Part shown: in pieces, positions 1 through 7,310 of the stretch
Layout: every line of letters begins with the position of its first letter
Position numbering within the stretch: the stretch's first letter is position 1
NCBI GenBank assembly: GCA_031287815.1
Contig: JAITSM010000181.1
Span: 1 to 20,642, forward strand
Source of the DNA: Prevotellaceae bacterium
Lineage (GTDB): Bacteria; Bacteroidota; Bacteroidia; Bacteroidales; UBA932
Direction of reading: 5' to 3'
Length of the DNA stretch: 20,642 bases
Notes under the pieces: model-generated
The model's input: only the letters and a program-made list of their open reading frames with translations
The model's database searches: none
Told to the model about the DNA's origin: nothing
Program-made: the position numbers and the translations under genes

Positions 1-867
1 TGTGAGAACATCACGCACTACTACGGAAACAGGCTCATATACGAAAACCTGAGCTTTGACGTGCCGCGTGGAAAAATACTTGGGCTGCTCGGAAAGAACG
101 GCACCGGGAAAACCACCATCATCAAGATCCTGAACGGCTACTTGAAGCCGCGCTCGGGCGTGTGCCGCCTGTTCGGCGAACGCATGGAACGGCTCTCGTC
201 CCGCACCAAGGCGCGGGTAGGGCTGCTGCTGGAAGGACATATCCAGCACAGCTACTTTAACGTCGTGCAGATTGAAAAATACTACAGCCGCTTTTTCCCC
301 CGCTGGAAAAGGGAGGCATACTATGAGCTGCTGGCGAAATTGAAGGTGTCGCCGGCGCAAAAAATCAGCACCATGTCGTGCGGGCAGCGTTCGCAGGTGG
401 CGCTGGGTTTGCTGTTTGCCCAAGACCCCGAGCTGATGATTCTCGACGACTTCTCTATGGGGCTCGACCCCGGCTACCGCCGCCTGTTTGTGGAATACCT
501 CAAAGAATTTGCCGCCGCCGAAGAGAAAACGGTCTTCCTGACCTCCCACATCATCCAGGACATGGAGCTCCTCATCGACGACTGCATCATCCTCGACTAC
601 GGCAGCATCCTGCTGCATAAACCCACGGCCGAGATTTTAAATACCTTTCACCGTTATAAATTTTCCGGCGCATCCACGTTCCACATTTCACAGGATAAAA
701 AATTATGGAGTACCGAAAAGGTAGGCAACACGTGGGAAACCTATTCTTTCCTTCCGCAGGAAGAAGTAATGCAAATATTGAAAGCGCAAGGCGCCGACCC
801 CGTTGACCTCACGCAGGAACGCCTCTCCCTCGAAGACGCCTTCATCGGGTTAACAGGCAAGTATTGA
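1..867 (+). CDS. ABC transporter ATP-binding protein (5' partial)
   Basis: Cytoplasmic ATPase subunit of an ABC transporter. The frame is open from base 1, so the real start lies upstream; the GTG at 61 falls inside the conserved first strand and is not the start. Counting from base 1, Walker A is GLLGKNGTGKTT at residues 28-39, the signature is MSCGQRS at about 125-131, Walker B is LMILDDFSMGLDP at about 145-156, and the H-loop is TSH at 181-183. Two positions are unusual: the catalytic Glu after Walker B is Asp (about residue 150), and the Q-loop region reads LLLEGH with no Gln. The C-terminal part after about 210 is an accessory domain typical of drug or lipid exporter ATPases. The next two genes, 31 and 47 bp apart, form its operon. 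The substrate cannot be told. Confidence 0.93.
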   Translation, partial: CENITHYYGNRLIYENLSFDVPRGKILGLLGKNGTGKTTIIKILNGYLKPRSGVCRLFGERMERLSSRTKARVGLLLEGHIQHSYFNVVQIEKYYSRFFPRWKREAYYELLAKLKVSPAQKISTMSCGQRSQVALGLLFAQDPELMILDDFSMGLDPGYRRLFVEYLKEFAAAEEKTVFLTSHIIQDMELLIDDCIILDYGSILLHKPTAEILNTFHRYKFSGASTFHISQDKKLWSTEKVGNTWETYSFLPQEEVMQILKAQGADPVDLTQERLSLEDAFIGLTGKY

Positions 868-898
868 ACAGCGAATATTAACTACACTAACTACTATA

Positions 899-1639
899 AT
901 GAATAACGCACAACAAACATTCGACTATCCATTGTCCCGCGCTGCCGCCCCCTCCTTCGGAGGGGGACGGGGGGAGGTCTCCCTTTTTTTCAAAGAATGG
1001 ATAAAATCGCGGTGGGCGTTGCTGGTAACCCTTTTGGCATTTGCCGGCATCATCGCCTATACTTTTATCTATATGTCCACCGAACTGCGCGTGCTGGGGG
1101 CCGGCACCGTCTGGGAAAGCATTATCCAGAAAGGCGTCACGCATTTTGATTATTTGAAATACCTGTGCCTGCTGGCGGGCGTCCTGCTGGCGGTAGTGCA
1201 GTATGCGCCAGAAATGGTTAACAAACGGCTGAAATTAACGCTTCACCTGCCTTTGCCGGAATACCGGATTGTCCTCTCCATGCTTTTATTCGGCATCCTG
1301 AGCCTGGCAGCGCTGTTCCTGCTGGTATATGCAGCGGTAGGCGTCGGCGTCAACCGTTATTACCCGGCGGAAATCACGCAGTGGAATCTTGCGGCAATAC
1401 TTCCGTGGCTCTGGGGAGGCCTCGCCGCCTACCTGCTTACGGCATGGATCATCATTGAACCGGTATGGAAGCAACGCCTCTGGAATATCCTCATGGCCCT
1501 GTGCCTGCTCAAGCTGTTTTACTTTGACGAAATCCCCAACGCCTATGCGCCCCTGCTGCCCTACCTGATAACCTTCTGTGCGCTGGGCATAACTTTTACT
1601 TTCTATTCCCTCATACGATTTAAAGACGGAGTACAATAA
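899..1639 (+). CDS. ABC transporter permease, six-helix membrane protein
   Basis: Integral membrane protein of 246 residues and the probable membrane partner of the ATPase just upstream. Hydrophobic segments lie at about residues 39-59, 86-103, 124-150, 165-187, 193-209 and 217-238. A conserved-looking stretch, PEMVNKRLKLTLHLPLPE at about 104-121, sits between helices 2 and 3, as in ABC-2-like permeases. The first 27 residues look foreign: residues 14-26 (RAAAPSFGGGRGE) are encoded by a GC-rich palindromic repeat. The native protein probably starts near SLFFKEW (residue 28), and the repeat has been read through to give a longer N-terminus. The ATG at 899 is the only ATG before the helices, but a TTG at 932 is also possible. 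The stop codon overlaps a 9-bp tandem repeat. Confidence 0.75.
   Translation: MNNAQQTFDYPLSRAAAPSFGGGRGEVSLFFKEWIKSRWALLVTLLAFAGIIAYTFIYMSTELRVLGAGTVWESIIQKGVTHFDYLKYLCLLAGVLLAVVQYAPEMVNKRLKLTLHLPLPEYRIVLSMLLFGILSLAALFLLVYAAVGVGVNRYYPAEITQWNLAAILPWLWGGLAAYLLTAWIIIEPVWKQRLWNILMALCLLKLFYFDEIPNAYAPLLPYLITFCALGITFTFYSLIRFKDGVQ
938..979. repeat. GC-rich palindromic repeat inside the permease N-terminus
   Basis: CCCCCTCC (948-955) and GGAGGGGG (959-966) form a perfect 8-bp stem with a 3-base loop, followed by ACGGGGGGAGG. The sequence resembles the dispersed C-tract/G-tract hairpins common in Bacteroidota genomes. It is read in frame as APSFGGGRGEV, so it has become part of the coding sequence or marks a mis-called start. 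Confidence 0.6.
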
Positions 1640-1672
1640 TGTGACTAATTGTTTAATGTGACTAATGTGACT
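1638..1672. repeat. 9-bp tandem repeat AATGTGACT
   Basis: Exact copies of AATGTGACT lie at 1638-1646, 1655-1663 and 1664-1672, with an 8-base degenerate copy between the first and second. The first copy overlaps the stop codon of the upstream permease gene. It fills most of the 47-bp gap before the next gene. Confidence 0.7.
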
Positions 1673-1686
1673 AATTATACAGACTG

Positions 1687-2937
1687 ATGAAACAACTTTA
1701 TACTATTACCCTGCTTCTTGTAACGACCCTCGTTTTATCGTGGGCGTTGCCGGCCATTGTGCGCATAGCCACTACTACCGCTACGCACTACCCGTTTGTT
1801 TACTACAGCGTGCTGTTGCAACGCTTCCTTATCCGCGAGACGTCGCCCGATAACAAGCTCACGCATATCGACACGGAAGGCAACCGCTACACGCGCGAAG
1901 CGTTCGACTCACTTACGCCCCTGCTCAGTTACCGCCAGCTGATGCTCACCAACAGCCTCCCCGACACCCTCCTCGGCGTCCCTGTCGACCCGCAGGAACT
2001 ACGCGCCAAAACCTTTATGTGGCGTTACAATCCGCGCAATATTCACACCCCGGCATTGCCGCTCTATTTCATGTATGAATCCGAATCGGGACGCGCCAAC
2101 CTTGAAGCGCCGGAAGATGTCTTCCGCCTGAAAAAACGGATAACGTTTATCGACAAATTAACCAACACGGAAAATACCGCCAAGAGCGATTCATTCCAGT
2201 CCGCCCTCGAAGCAGCGCACTTTACCTTTCCGGCACAACAGGTCTGGGGCAACCTCTCTGCGAAGAAAGCCTATGACGTCGGTTACTTTACGCTCGACAG
2301 CCGGGGACGGCTTTTTCACCTGAAAATGACGAAGGGCGCTCCCTCTGTGCACGACACCCACGCCGGCGACAGCCTCGAAATAGCTTACTTCAACGTACTG
2401 GAAGTAGCCGACCACAGTATCTACGGCTTCCTTGTTGCCCGCAACGGCGCGATATACACGCTCGCCGCCGGCGATAACTACCCCCTCACGCGCCTTGACA
2501 TCCCGCCGATAAACATCGACGAACACTCGGTGATGCTCATGGGCAACCTGTTTTACCGGATGGTAAACGTCACCACGCCCGACAGCGTAACCTGCTACGT
2601 CCTGGACGCCGCCACCCTCCGGCAGCACGACCGCCCCCATGTTATCCACGCCTCCCCCAACCGCTGGAATACCGTTGCCCGCTGGCTTTTCCCCATATAC
2701 CTTTCCTTCTCCAGCCGTCATTCCGACTACCTGCAACCCGTCTTTCACGTCCGGTTTGGCTGGTCGCTTTTTATCAGCCACCTCACCTTTTTCGCCTACC
2801 TCTTCACCGCAGGGCGCAAGGGCGCAAAGCGCAACCCCCTGCTGCGTCTTGTCAACGCCTCCATCATCATCCTTTTCGGCATCCCCGGACTCCTCGCCAG
2901 CCTCCTCTTCCTTTTTGAGTTAAGAGCTAAGAACTAA
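1687..2937 (+). CDS. Membrane-anchored protein of unknown function in an ABC transporter operon (DUF4857-like?)
   Basis: 416 residues. An N-terminal hydrophobic segment (about 5-28) is followed by a long extracytoplasmic region of about 320 residues. Two hydrophobic segments close the protein, at about 358-376 and 386-411, joined by a short basic loop (GRKGAKRNP). The architecture matches the third gene of a Bacteroidota ABC operon that I recall as DUF4857, but I cannot verify that family. The large domain carries no catalytic motif I recognise. Its position after an ATPase and a permease suggests it is an accessory part of the same envelope transporter. The last residues, ELRAKN plus stop, are encoded by an intergenic-type repeat (gagttaagagctaagaactaa), so the native C-terminus may have been altered. 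Confidence 0.75.
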   Translation: MKQLYTITLLLVTTLVLSWALPAIVRIATTTATHYPFVYYSVLLQRFLIRETSPDNKLTHIDTEGNRYTREAFDSLTPLLSYRQLMLTNSLPDTLLGVPVDPQELRAKTFMWRYNPRNIHTPALPLYFMYESESGRANLEAPEDVFRLKKRITFIDKLTNTENTAKSDSFQSALEAAHFTFPAQQVWGNLSAKKAYDVGYFTLDSRGRLFHLKMTKGAPSVHDTHAGDSLEIAYFNVLEVADHSIYGFLVARNGAIYTLAAGDNYPLTRLDIPPINIDEHSVMLMGNLFYRMVNVTTPDSVTCYVLDAATLRQHDRPHVIHASPNRWNTVARWLFPIYLSFSSRHSDYLQPVFHVRFGWSLFISHLTFFAYLFTAGRKGAKRNPLLRLVNASIIILFGIPGLLASLLFLFELRAKN

Positions 2938-2947
2938 AAGTTAAGAA

Positions 2948-3262
2948 GTAAAAATCCTTCCAAAAGAAGTAAAAATTCTTTCGTACATTGTTAAAATTCT
3001 TTCATACATTGTTAAAATTATTCCATACAAAGTAAAAATTCTTTCATATATTGTTAAAATTATTTCATACATTGTTAAAATTATTCCATACAAAGTAAAA
3101 ATTCTTTCGTACATTGTTAAAATTATTTCATATATTGTTAAAATTATTCCGTACATTGTTAAAATTATTTCATATATTGTTAAAATTATTCCGTACATTG
3201 TTAAAATTATTTCATATATTGTTAAAATTATTCCACACAGTGTAAAAACTATTTCGCTGTAT
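2948..3262. repeat. 21-bp tandem array, 15 units
   Basis: Fifteen consecutive 21-bp units, with no length change between units, follow the consensus gtTAAAATTATTyCATAyATT. The first and last units are the most divergent. Differences concentrate at a few positions (C or T before CATA, C or T in TAyA, CT or AT after AAATT), and alternating pairs of variants suggest duplications of 42 bp as well as 21 bp. Because 21 is divisible by 3, the minus strand stays open for 85 codons as a seven-residue repeat such as MYGIILT; I do not regard this as a gene. It fills the AT-rich space between two convergent genes. Confidence 0.95.
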
Positions 3263-3299
3263 TTCTACATTTTCGGTTCCTGCCTCCTCCCCGCAAGCT

Positions 3300-3338
3300 A
3301 AAAAAGAAGACGCCGGCAACGGAAGCGTTGCCGGCGTC
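3300..3338 (-). terminator. Rho-independent terminator after the nqr/OmpA operon
   Basis: A perfect 13-bp stem GACGCCGGCAACG (3309-3321) pairs with CGTTGCCGGCGTC (3326-3338) around a 4-base loop. On the minus strand the stem is followed by TTCTTTTTT, the classic terminator tail. It lies 28 bp beyond the stop of the OmpA-domain gene and between convergent genes, so it probably ends the nqr operon transcript. The plus-strand side, GGCGTCAGCCAAC, matches the core of the intergenic repeats elsewhere in the window. Confidence 0.85.
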
Positions 3339-3366
3339 AGCCAACTTTAAACCTTAAACTTTTAAC

Positions 3367-3810
3367 CTAATTTGGCGCCACGTAATACGGGTTTTCCCGG
3401 ACCACTAATACGACCCTGCGGTTTTGGGCATGCTCTTCTTCCGTGCAGGGATTTTCGGCAGTACATTCCTTTAACAGGATATTATCGCCATAGCCGATAG
3501 CGCGCAGCCGCGACAAATCAACGCCTTTATCCGTCAAATAGCGCTCAATCTCCTGCGAACGCTTCAACGATAAAGCCGTATTCTCCTCCTTCGTCCCCTC
3601 GTCAATATCCGCATGGCCTTCTATCAATACGATATAAGTCGGCTCCATTTCCAGTATTTCACACACTTTATCCAGTATCGATTCATACACTTCCGGTAAT
3701 TCATAAGCGCCCTTTTCGTATTCGAGCGGCAGGAAACCGACAGACAAATGCTGCGCCGAAACGCTGCCAAACAGGGCGGAACAGGTAAATAATAATAAAA
3801 ATCGCTTCAT
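3367..3810 (-). CDS. Small OmpA-domain periplasmic protein
   Basis: 147 residues. A signal peptide (MKRFLLLF..., likely cleaved after SVSA at 19) precedes a short linker and one OmpA C-terminal (peptidoglycan-binding) domain from about residue 58. Visible motifs are IEGHADIDEG, the ALSLKRSQEIERYL helix, LRAIGYGD and the closing QNRRVVLVV. The Cys at residue 10 is not in a lipobox (FTC), so a soluble periplasmic protein is more likely than a lipoprotein. By family knowledge it should bind diaminopimelate-type peptidoglycan. It lies 28 bp after nqrF on the same strand and before a strong terminator, so it is probably cotranscribed; a functional link with NQR is not established. The start is an ATG preceded by a run of ATT triplets. 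Confidence 0.85.
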   Translation of the reverse strand: MKRFLLLFTCSALFGSVSAQHLSVGFLPLEYEKGAYELPEVYESILDKVCEILEMEPTYIVLIEGHADIDEGTKEENTALSLKRSQEIERYLTDKGVDLSRLRAIGYGDNILLKECTAENPCTEEEHAQNRRVVLVVRENPYYVAPN

Positions 3811-3838
3811 AATAATAATAATAATTTAAAAATTTAAC

Positions 3839-5080
3839 TTAGCTGCCAAAATCATCAAACATAATCATCTCTCCGGGAACCCCAAGGTTGTCGAGCAATC
3901 CGGTAACGGCTCCGGTCATCATCGGCGGGCCGCAGAGGTAGTATTCTATATCTTCCGGGGCGTCGCTGTTTTTCAGGTAAAGGTCGTAAAGCGCCTGGTG
4001 GATAAAGCCGGTAGCGCCAGTCCAGTTATCTTCGGGCTTGGGCTCGGAAAGGGCAATGGTGAATTTGAAATTCGGAAATTCTTTCTCGAGCGCGCGGAAT
4101 TCGTTTTCATAAAAAATTTCGCGGCGCGAGCGTGCGCCGTACCAAAACGACACTTTACGTTTTGTTTTCAGGGTACGGAATAAATGGAAAATATGCGAAC
4201 GCATCGGCGCCATGCCGGCGCCGCCGCCAACGAAAATCATTTCATTGTCGGAATCGCGCAGGAAAAATTCGCCGTAAGGGCCGGCAATGGTCAGCTGGTC
4301 GCCCGGCTGGCGGGAATACAGGTAGGAGGAACAAACGCCCGGATTGACATTGGCGAAAGCGTTCTTCTCCCTGTCCCACGGCGGGGTGGCAATGCGGACG
4401 TTCAGCATAATAATATCCCCTTCCGCCGGGTAATTCGCCATGGAATAGGCGCGGAAGGCGGGTTCCGGGTTTTTCATTTTCAAATTCCATAACTTCATTT
4501 TGTCCCATTCCGCATGGAATTCCGGCTCCACCCGGATATTACGGAAATCTACTTCGCATTTCGGCACGTCTATCTGGATATACCCGCCCGACCGGAAGTG
4601 GAGGCGTTCGCCGGCCGGCAATTTCACAACCAGTTCTTTGATAAACGTAGCCACATTGCGGTTACTGACTACTTCGCATGCCCATTTTTTTATTCCCAGT
4701 ATCTCTTCGGGAATATCCAGGCGCATATCTTCGCGTACTTTTATCTGGCATCCCAGCCGCCAGTTTTCCTGCTGCTGTTTTCGTGTAAGGAACCCCGTTT
4801 CCGTAGGGAGGATTTCCCCGCCGCCGCTTAGCACACGGCATCTGCACAGGCCGCACGTTCCGCCGCCGCCGCACGCCGAAGGCAGGAAAATCCTGTTATC
4901 GCTCAGGGTCGCCAGCAACGACGCTCCCGGCGCAACAGGGATGTTTTTTTCCCCGTTAATGTCCAGGATAACGTTGCCCTGCGGGGTGAATTTGGCTTTT
5001 ACGTACAGTAATACCGAAACCAATAGCAGTACGATGACTAAAAAGATGACTAATGCCGCTGCCAATACGCCTATATTCAT
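3839..5080 (-). CDS. nqrF: Na+-translocating NADH:quinone reductase subunit F
   Basis: Entry subunit of the NQR complex, which oxidises NADH and passes electrons through FAD and a 2Fe-2S centre to the membrane subunits. 413 residues. It has one N-terminal membrane helix (about 4-26) and a ferredoxin domain with Cys70, Cys76, Cys79 and Cys111, the same numbering as the Vibrio cholerae protein as I recall it. The FAD-binding motif is RAYSM (210-214). The NADH-binding motifs are GGGAGMAPMRSH (285-296) and CGPPMM (383-388). All cofactor ligands are intact. It is the last nqr gene, 21 bp after nqrE, and ends 28 bp before the OmpA-domain gene. Start ATG, no clear Shine-Dalgarno, as usual in this phylum. 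Confidence 0.97.
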   Translation of the reverse strand: MNIGVLAAALVIFLVIVLLLVSVLLYVKAKFTPQGNVILDINGEKNIPVAPGASLLATLSDNRIFLPSACGGGGTCGLCRCRVLSGGGEILPTETGFLTRKQQQENWRLGCQIKVREDMRLDIPEEILGIKKWACEVVSNRNVATFIKELVVKLPAGERLHFRSGGYIQIDVPKCEVDFRNIRVEPEFHAEWDKMKLWNLKMKNPEPAFRAYSMANYPAEGDIIMLNVRIATPPWDREKNAFANVNPGVCSSYLYSRQPGDQLTIAGPYGEFFLRDSDNEMIFVGGGAGMAPMRSHIFHLFRTLKTKRKVSFWYGARSRREIFYENEFRALEKEFPNFKFTIALSEPKPEDNWTGATGFIHQALYDLYLKNSDAPEDIEYYLCGPPMMTGAVTGLLDNLGVPGEMIMFDDFGS

Positions 5081-5101
5081 TGGTGATTAAGATTTATAGT
5101 T

Positions 5102-5719
5102 CTACAATTTGATTCCCATGAAACTCATAAAAGCGATACCCATCAGGCCGGTCAGGATAAACGTGATGCCTACGCCGCGCAGGGGCGTCGGTACATTCGA
5201 GTAGCTTAACTTTTCGCGGATAGCCGCAATGCCTGCAATCGCCAGGCACCAGCCGATGCCGGAGCCCAGCGCAAACGCTGTTGCTTCGCCCAGGTTGGCG
5301 TATTCGCGTTCCTGCATAAACAGCGACCCGCCCATGATGGCGCAGTTTACCGCAATGAGCGGCAGGAAAATCCCCAGCTGGTTGTACAGCGCCGGCGCAA
5401 CTTTTTCTATCACCATTTCCAGTATCTGCACAATGGAAGCAATCACGGCAATAAAAATGATGAAACTCAAAAAGCTTAAATCCATACCGGCTAACTCCGG
5501 GCTAACCCATGCAAGGCTTCCGGGCGTGAGCAGGTAGGTATTCAACAAATAATTTATCGGCAAGGTAACCAGTTGTACAAAAATAACCGCCATACCCAAA
5601 CCCATAGCGGTTTTTACATTTTTCGACACGGCAATGTAGGAACACATGCCGAGGAAAAATGCAAATATCATATTGTCTACAAAAATAGATTTTACAAATA
5701 TGCTAATAATATTTTCCAT
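5102..5719 (-). CDS. nqrE: Na+-translocating NADH:quinone reductase subunit E
   Basis: Membrane subunit of NQR. I place the start at the ATG at 5719 (MENIISIFVKSIF...), which matches the conserved NqrE N-terminus; a TTG six codons upstream (5737) opens a longer frame but is unlikely. This gives 205 residues with about six membrane helices. Cys26 in FFLGMCSYIAVSK and Cys126 in LIAVNCAIMGG correspond to the conserved cysteines that, with those of NqrD, hold an iron or iron-sulfur centre in the membrane. The second Cys is about six residues later than I recall for Vibrio, consistent with a small insertion in the loop around residues 60-75. It lies between nqrD (37 bp) and nqrF (21 bp). Confidence 0.96.
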   Translation of the reverse strand: MENIISIFVKSIFVDNMIFAFFLGMCSYIAVSKNVKTAMGLGMAVIFVQLVTLPINYLLNTYLLTPGSLAWVSPELAGMDLSFLSFIIFIAVIASIVQILEMVIEKVAPALYNQLGIFLPLIAVNCAIMGGSLFMQEREYANLGEATAFALGSGIGWCLAIAGIAAIREKLSYSNVPTPLRGVGITFILTGLMGIAFMSFMGIKL

Positions 5720-5756
5720 GTCATTTAAAAAAATCAAAGATTTAAAAATTCATATC

Positions 5757-6398
5757 TCATACTTTATAAAAGCTTCGCTGCACCCATATAATAAGGCCTA
5801 CCACAATTAAAGCGGCGGGCGGCAGAATCATCAGTCCGTTGTTTTCATAAAAGCCGCCGTTCACAATGTACCAGCTTTCGGGAATGATTTGGTAGCCCAT
5901 CAGCGTGCCGGAGCCGAATAATTCGCGGAAGAAGGCGACGATCACCAGAATTATGCCGTAGCCGAGCCCGTTGCCGATGCCGTCAATCAGGGAGAGCCAG
6001 GGCTTGTTCGCCAGGGCAAACGCTTCAATGCGTCCCATGATAATGCAATTGGTGATGATCAGCCCGACAAAAATGGATAACTGCTTGCTTGCGTTGTAGG
6101 CGTAGGCGCGCAGTACCTGGTCGACGATAATAACCAGCGTTGCCACCACGACCAGCTGCACGATAATACGGATGCGCGGCGAAATCGTAGCCCGCAACGA
6201 CGACACAATAAGGCTGGAAAAACCGGTAACGATTGTTACCGCCAACCCCATAACCAGAGCGGACTCCAGCTGCACCGTTACCGCCAATGCCGAACAGATG
6301 CCCAGCACCAAAACGGTTATCGGATTATTTTTACCCAACGGGGCGGTAAACAATTTCCAAAAAAGCCCCGTATTATTTCCTGTTTTTTCAGCTTCCAT
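5757..6398 (-). CDS. nqrD: Na+-translocating NADH:quinone reductase subunit D
   Basis: Membrane subunit of NQR, 213 residues, homologous to NqrE in inverted topology. Cys35 (VLGICSALAV) and Cys118 (LIITNCIIMGRIEAFA) are the conserved metal-ligand cysteines, 83 residues apart. NCIIMGRIEAFA and DGIGNGLGYG are typical NqrD stretches, and about six hydrophobic segments are visible. It starts at ATG 6398, 30 bp after nqrC, and is followed by nqrE. I see nothing missing or unusual. Confidence 0.96.
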   Translation of the reverse strand: MEAEKTGNNTGLFWKLFTAPLGKNNPITVLVLGICSALAVTVQLESALVMGLAVTIVTGFSSLIVSSLRATISPRIRIIVQLVVVATLVIIVDQVLRAYAYNASKQLSIFVGLIITNCIIMGRIEAFALANKPWLSLIDGIGNGLGYGIILVIVAFFRELFGSGTLMGYQIIPESWYIVNGGFYENNGLMILPPAALIVVGLIIWVQRSFYKV

Positions 6399-6428
6399 GA
6401 TTTATTCGGTTTTAAAATCCTTGCATCT

Positions 6429-7214
6429 TTAATTTTTTGACTCTTTAAATCTTTCCTGTTGTCCAAAAAACGGTTTATATTCGGTCAAACAGTTTTTCAG
6501 CATCTCTTCCACGCCCCGGCTGGTAATAGTTCCGCCGGAAATAGCATTGACGCCGTGTCGGTCGCCGGCGGGGGCGCCGCCCTTGACAATGCGGATAGAA
6601 GTAAACTGTCCCTCTTTGAACAGCTGCTTTCCTTCAAACTGTTTGAAAAATTTGGGGAAGGCGATTTCCGCGCCTAAGCCGGGCGTTTCGCCCTTGTGGT
6701 CGAAAATCGCGCCGTATACCGTATTGAAGTCGTCGTCCAGCGACACATAGCCCCAGATAGCGCCCCACAAGCCCAAGCCATACACCGGCACAATATACTT
6801 CAAAGTGCTGTCGTCGTTCCGGCACACAAACACCGGCAAAGACAATTTGCCCCGCAACGCCAGCTTTTCTTCATCGGTAACGCCGGCGGCGTTGATTTCC
6901 CTGATAATATCATACTGCGTTTTCATATTCATCGCAAACGCATCGCCTTCCTTTCTGTGGCCGTCGGCGTCCACCAGGTATTCTTCTACGATATACCGGC
7001 GGTATAATTCTTCTATGTACGCATTCCTGTCGGGCACACTGTCAAGGGCTCCCGCCTTATTAACCGATAGCAGGATATTTTGTTTTTTCTCGACTTCAAT
7101 ATTTTTTTGCTGCCGGCTTTTCAGCCCCGTCGCCGTCAGGGACAACGCGGTAGCGACTACCACCACAAGCGCTGTGGCGTAAAGGAAAGTGTAAGTATTG
7201 CTGTTTTTATTCAT
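6429..7214 (-). CDS. nqrC: Na+-translocating NADH:quinone reductase subunit C
   Basis: NQR subunit carrying a covalent FMN, 261 residues. One N-terminal helix (about 8-29) anchors a periplasmic FMN-binding domain. The flavinylation motif is SGGTITS at 226-232, with Thr229 as the expected phosphoester attachment site; it reads SGGT rather than SGAT. Other recognisable parts are VPVYGLGLWGAIWGYVSLD (142-160) and HKGETPGLGAEI (173-184). Flavin transfer needs ApbE, which is not in this window. It is separated from nqrB by 68 bp containing a repeat hairpin, the widest gap in this operon. Confidence 0.96.
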   Translation of the reverse strand: MNKNSNTYTFLYATALVVVVATALSLTATGLKSRQQKNIEVEKKQNILLSVNKAGALDSVPDRNAYIEELYRRYIVEEYLVDADGHRKEGDAFAMNMKTQYDIIREINAAGVTDEEKLALRGKLSLPVFVCRNDDSTLKYIVPVYGLGLWGAIWGYVSLDDDFNTVYGAIFDHKGETPGLGAEIAFPKFFKQFEGKQLFKEGQFTSIRIVKGGAPAGDRHGVNAISGGTITSRGVEEMLKNCLTEYKPFFGQQERFKESKN

Positions 7215-7239
7215 CGCGTCAAATTCTTTATTGAATTAT

Positions 7240-7310
7240 GAATGTTGGCGCCAGCCAACTCTTAGTTCTTAACTCTTAGTTCTTAACTTTTAGTTTTTAA
7301 CTTTCTCCTC
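7240..7310. repeat. Heptamer repeat and GGCGCCAGCC core between nqrB and nqrC
   Basis: GTTGGC (7244-7249) and GCCAAC (7254-7259) form a 6-bp stem around GCCA. An ATTATGA-type half-site lies to the left. To the right are about seven heptamers of the CTTAGTT/CTTAACT family, running to about 7307 and covering the last codons and stop of nqrB. The two flanks belong to different heptamer families and are not complementary to each other. Confidence 0.8.

Noticed and set aside
2941..3198. Minus-strand ORF of 85 residues with a seven-residue repeat (MYGIILT)
   Set aside because: It is open only because 21 is a multiple of 3; it has no promoter box and lies beyond the terminator of the nqr operon. 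The repeat changes residues freely (Gly/Glu, Ile/Arg).
2948..3262. CRISPR array
   Set aside because: Units are directly adjacent without unique spacers, and no cas genes are near; it is a plain tandem repeat.
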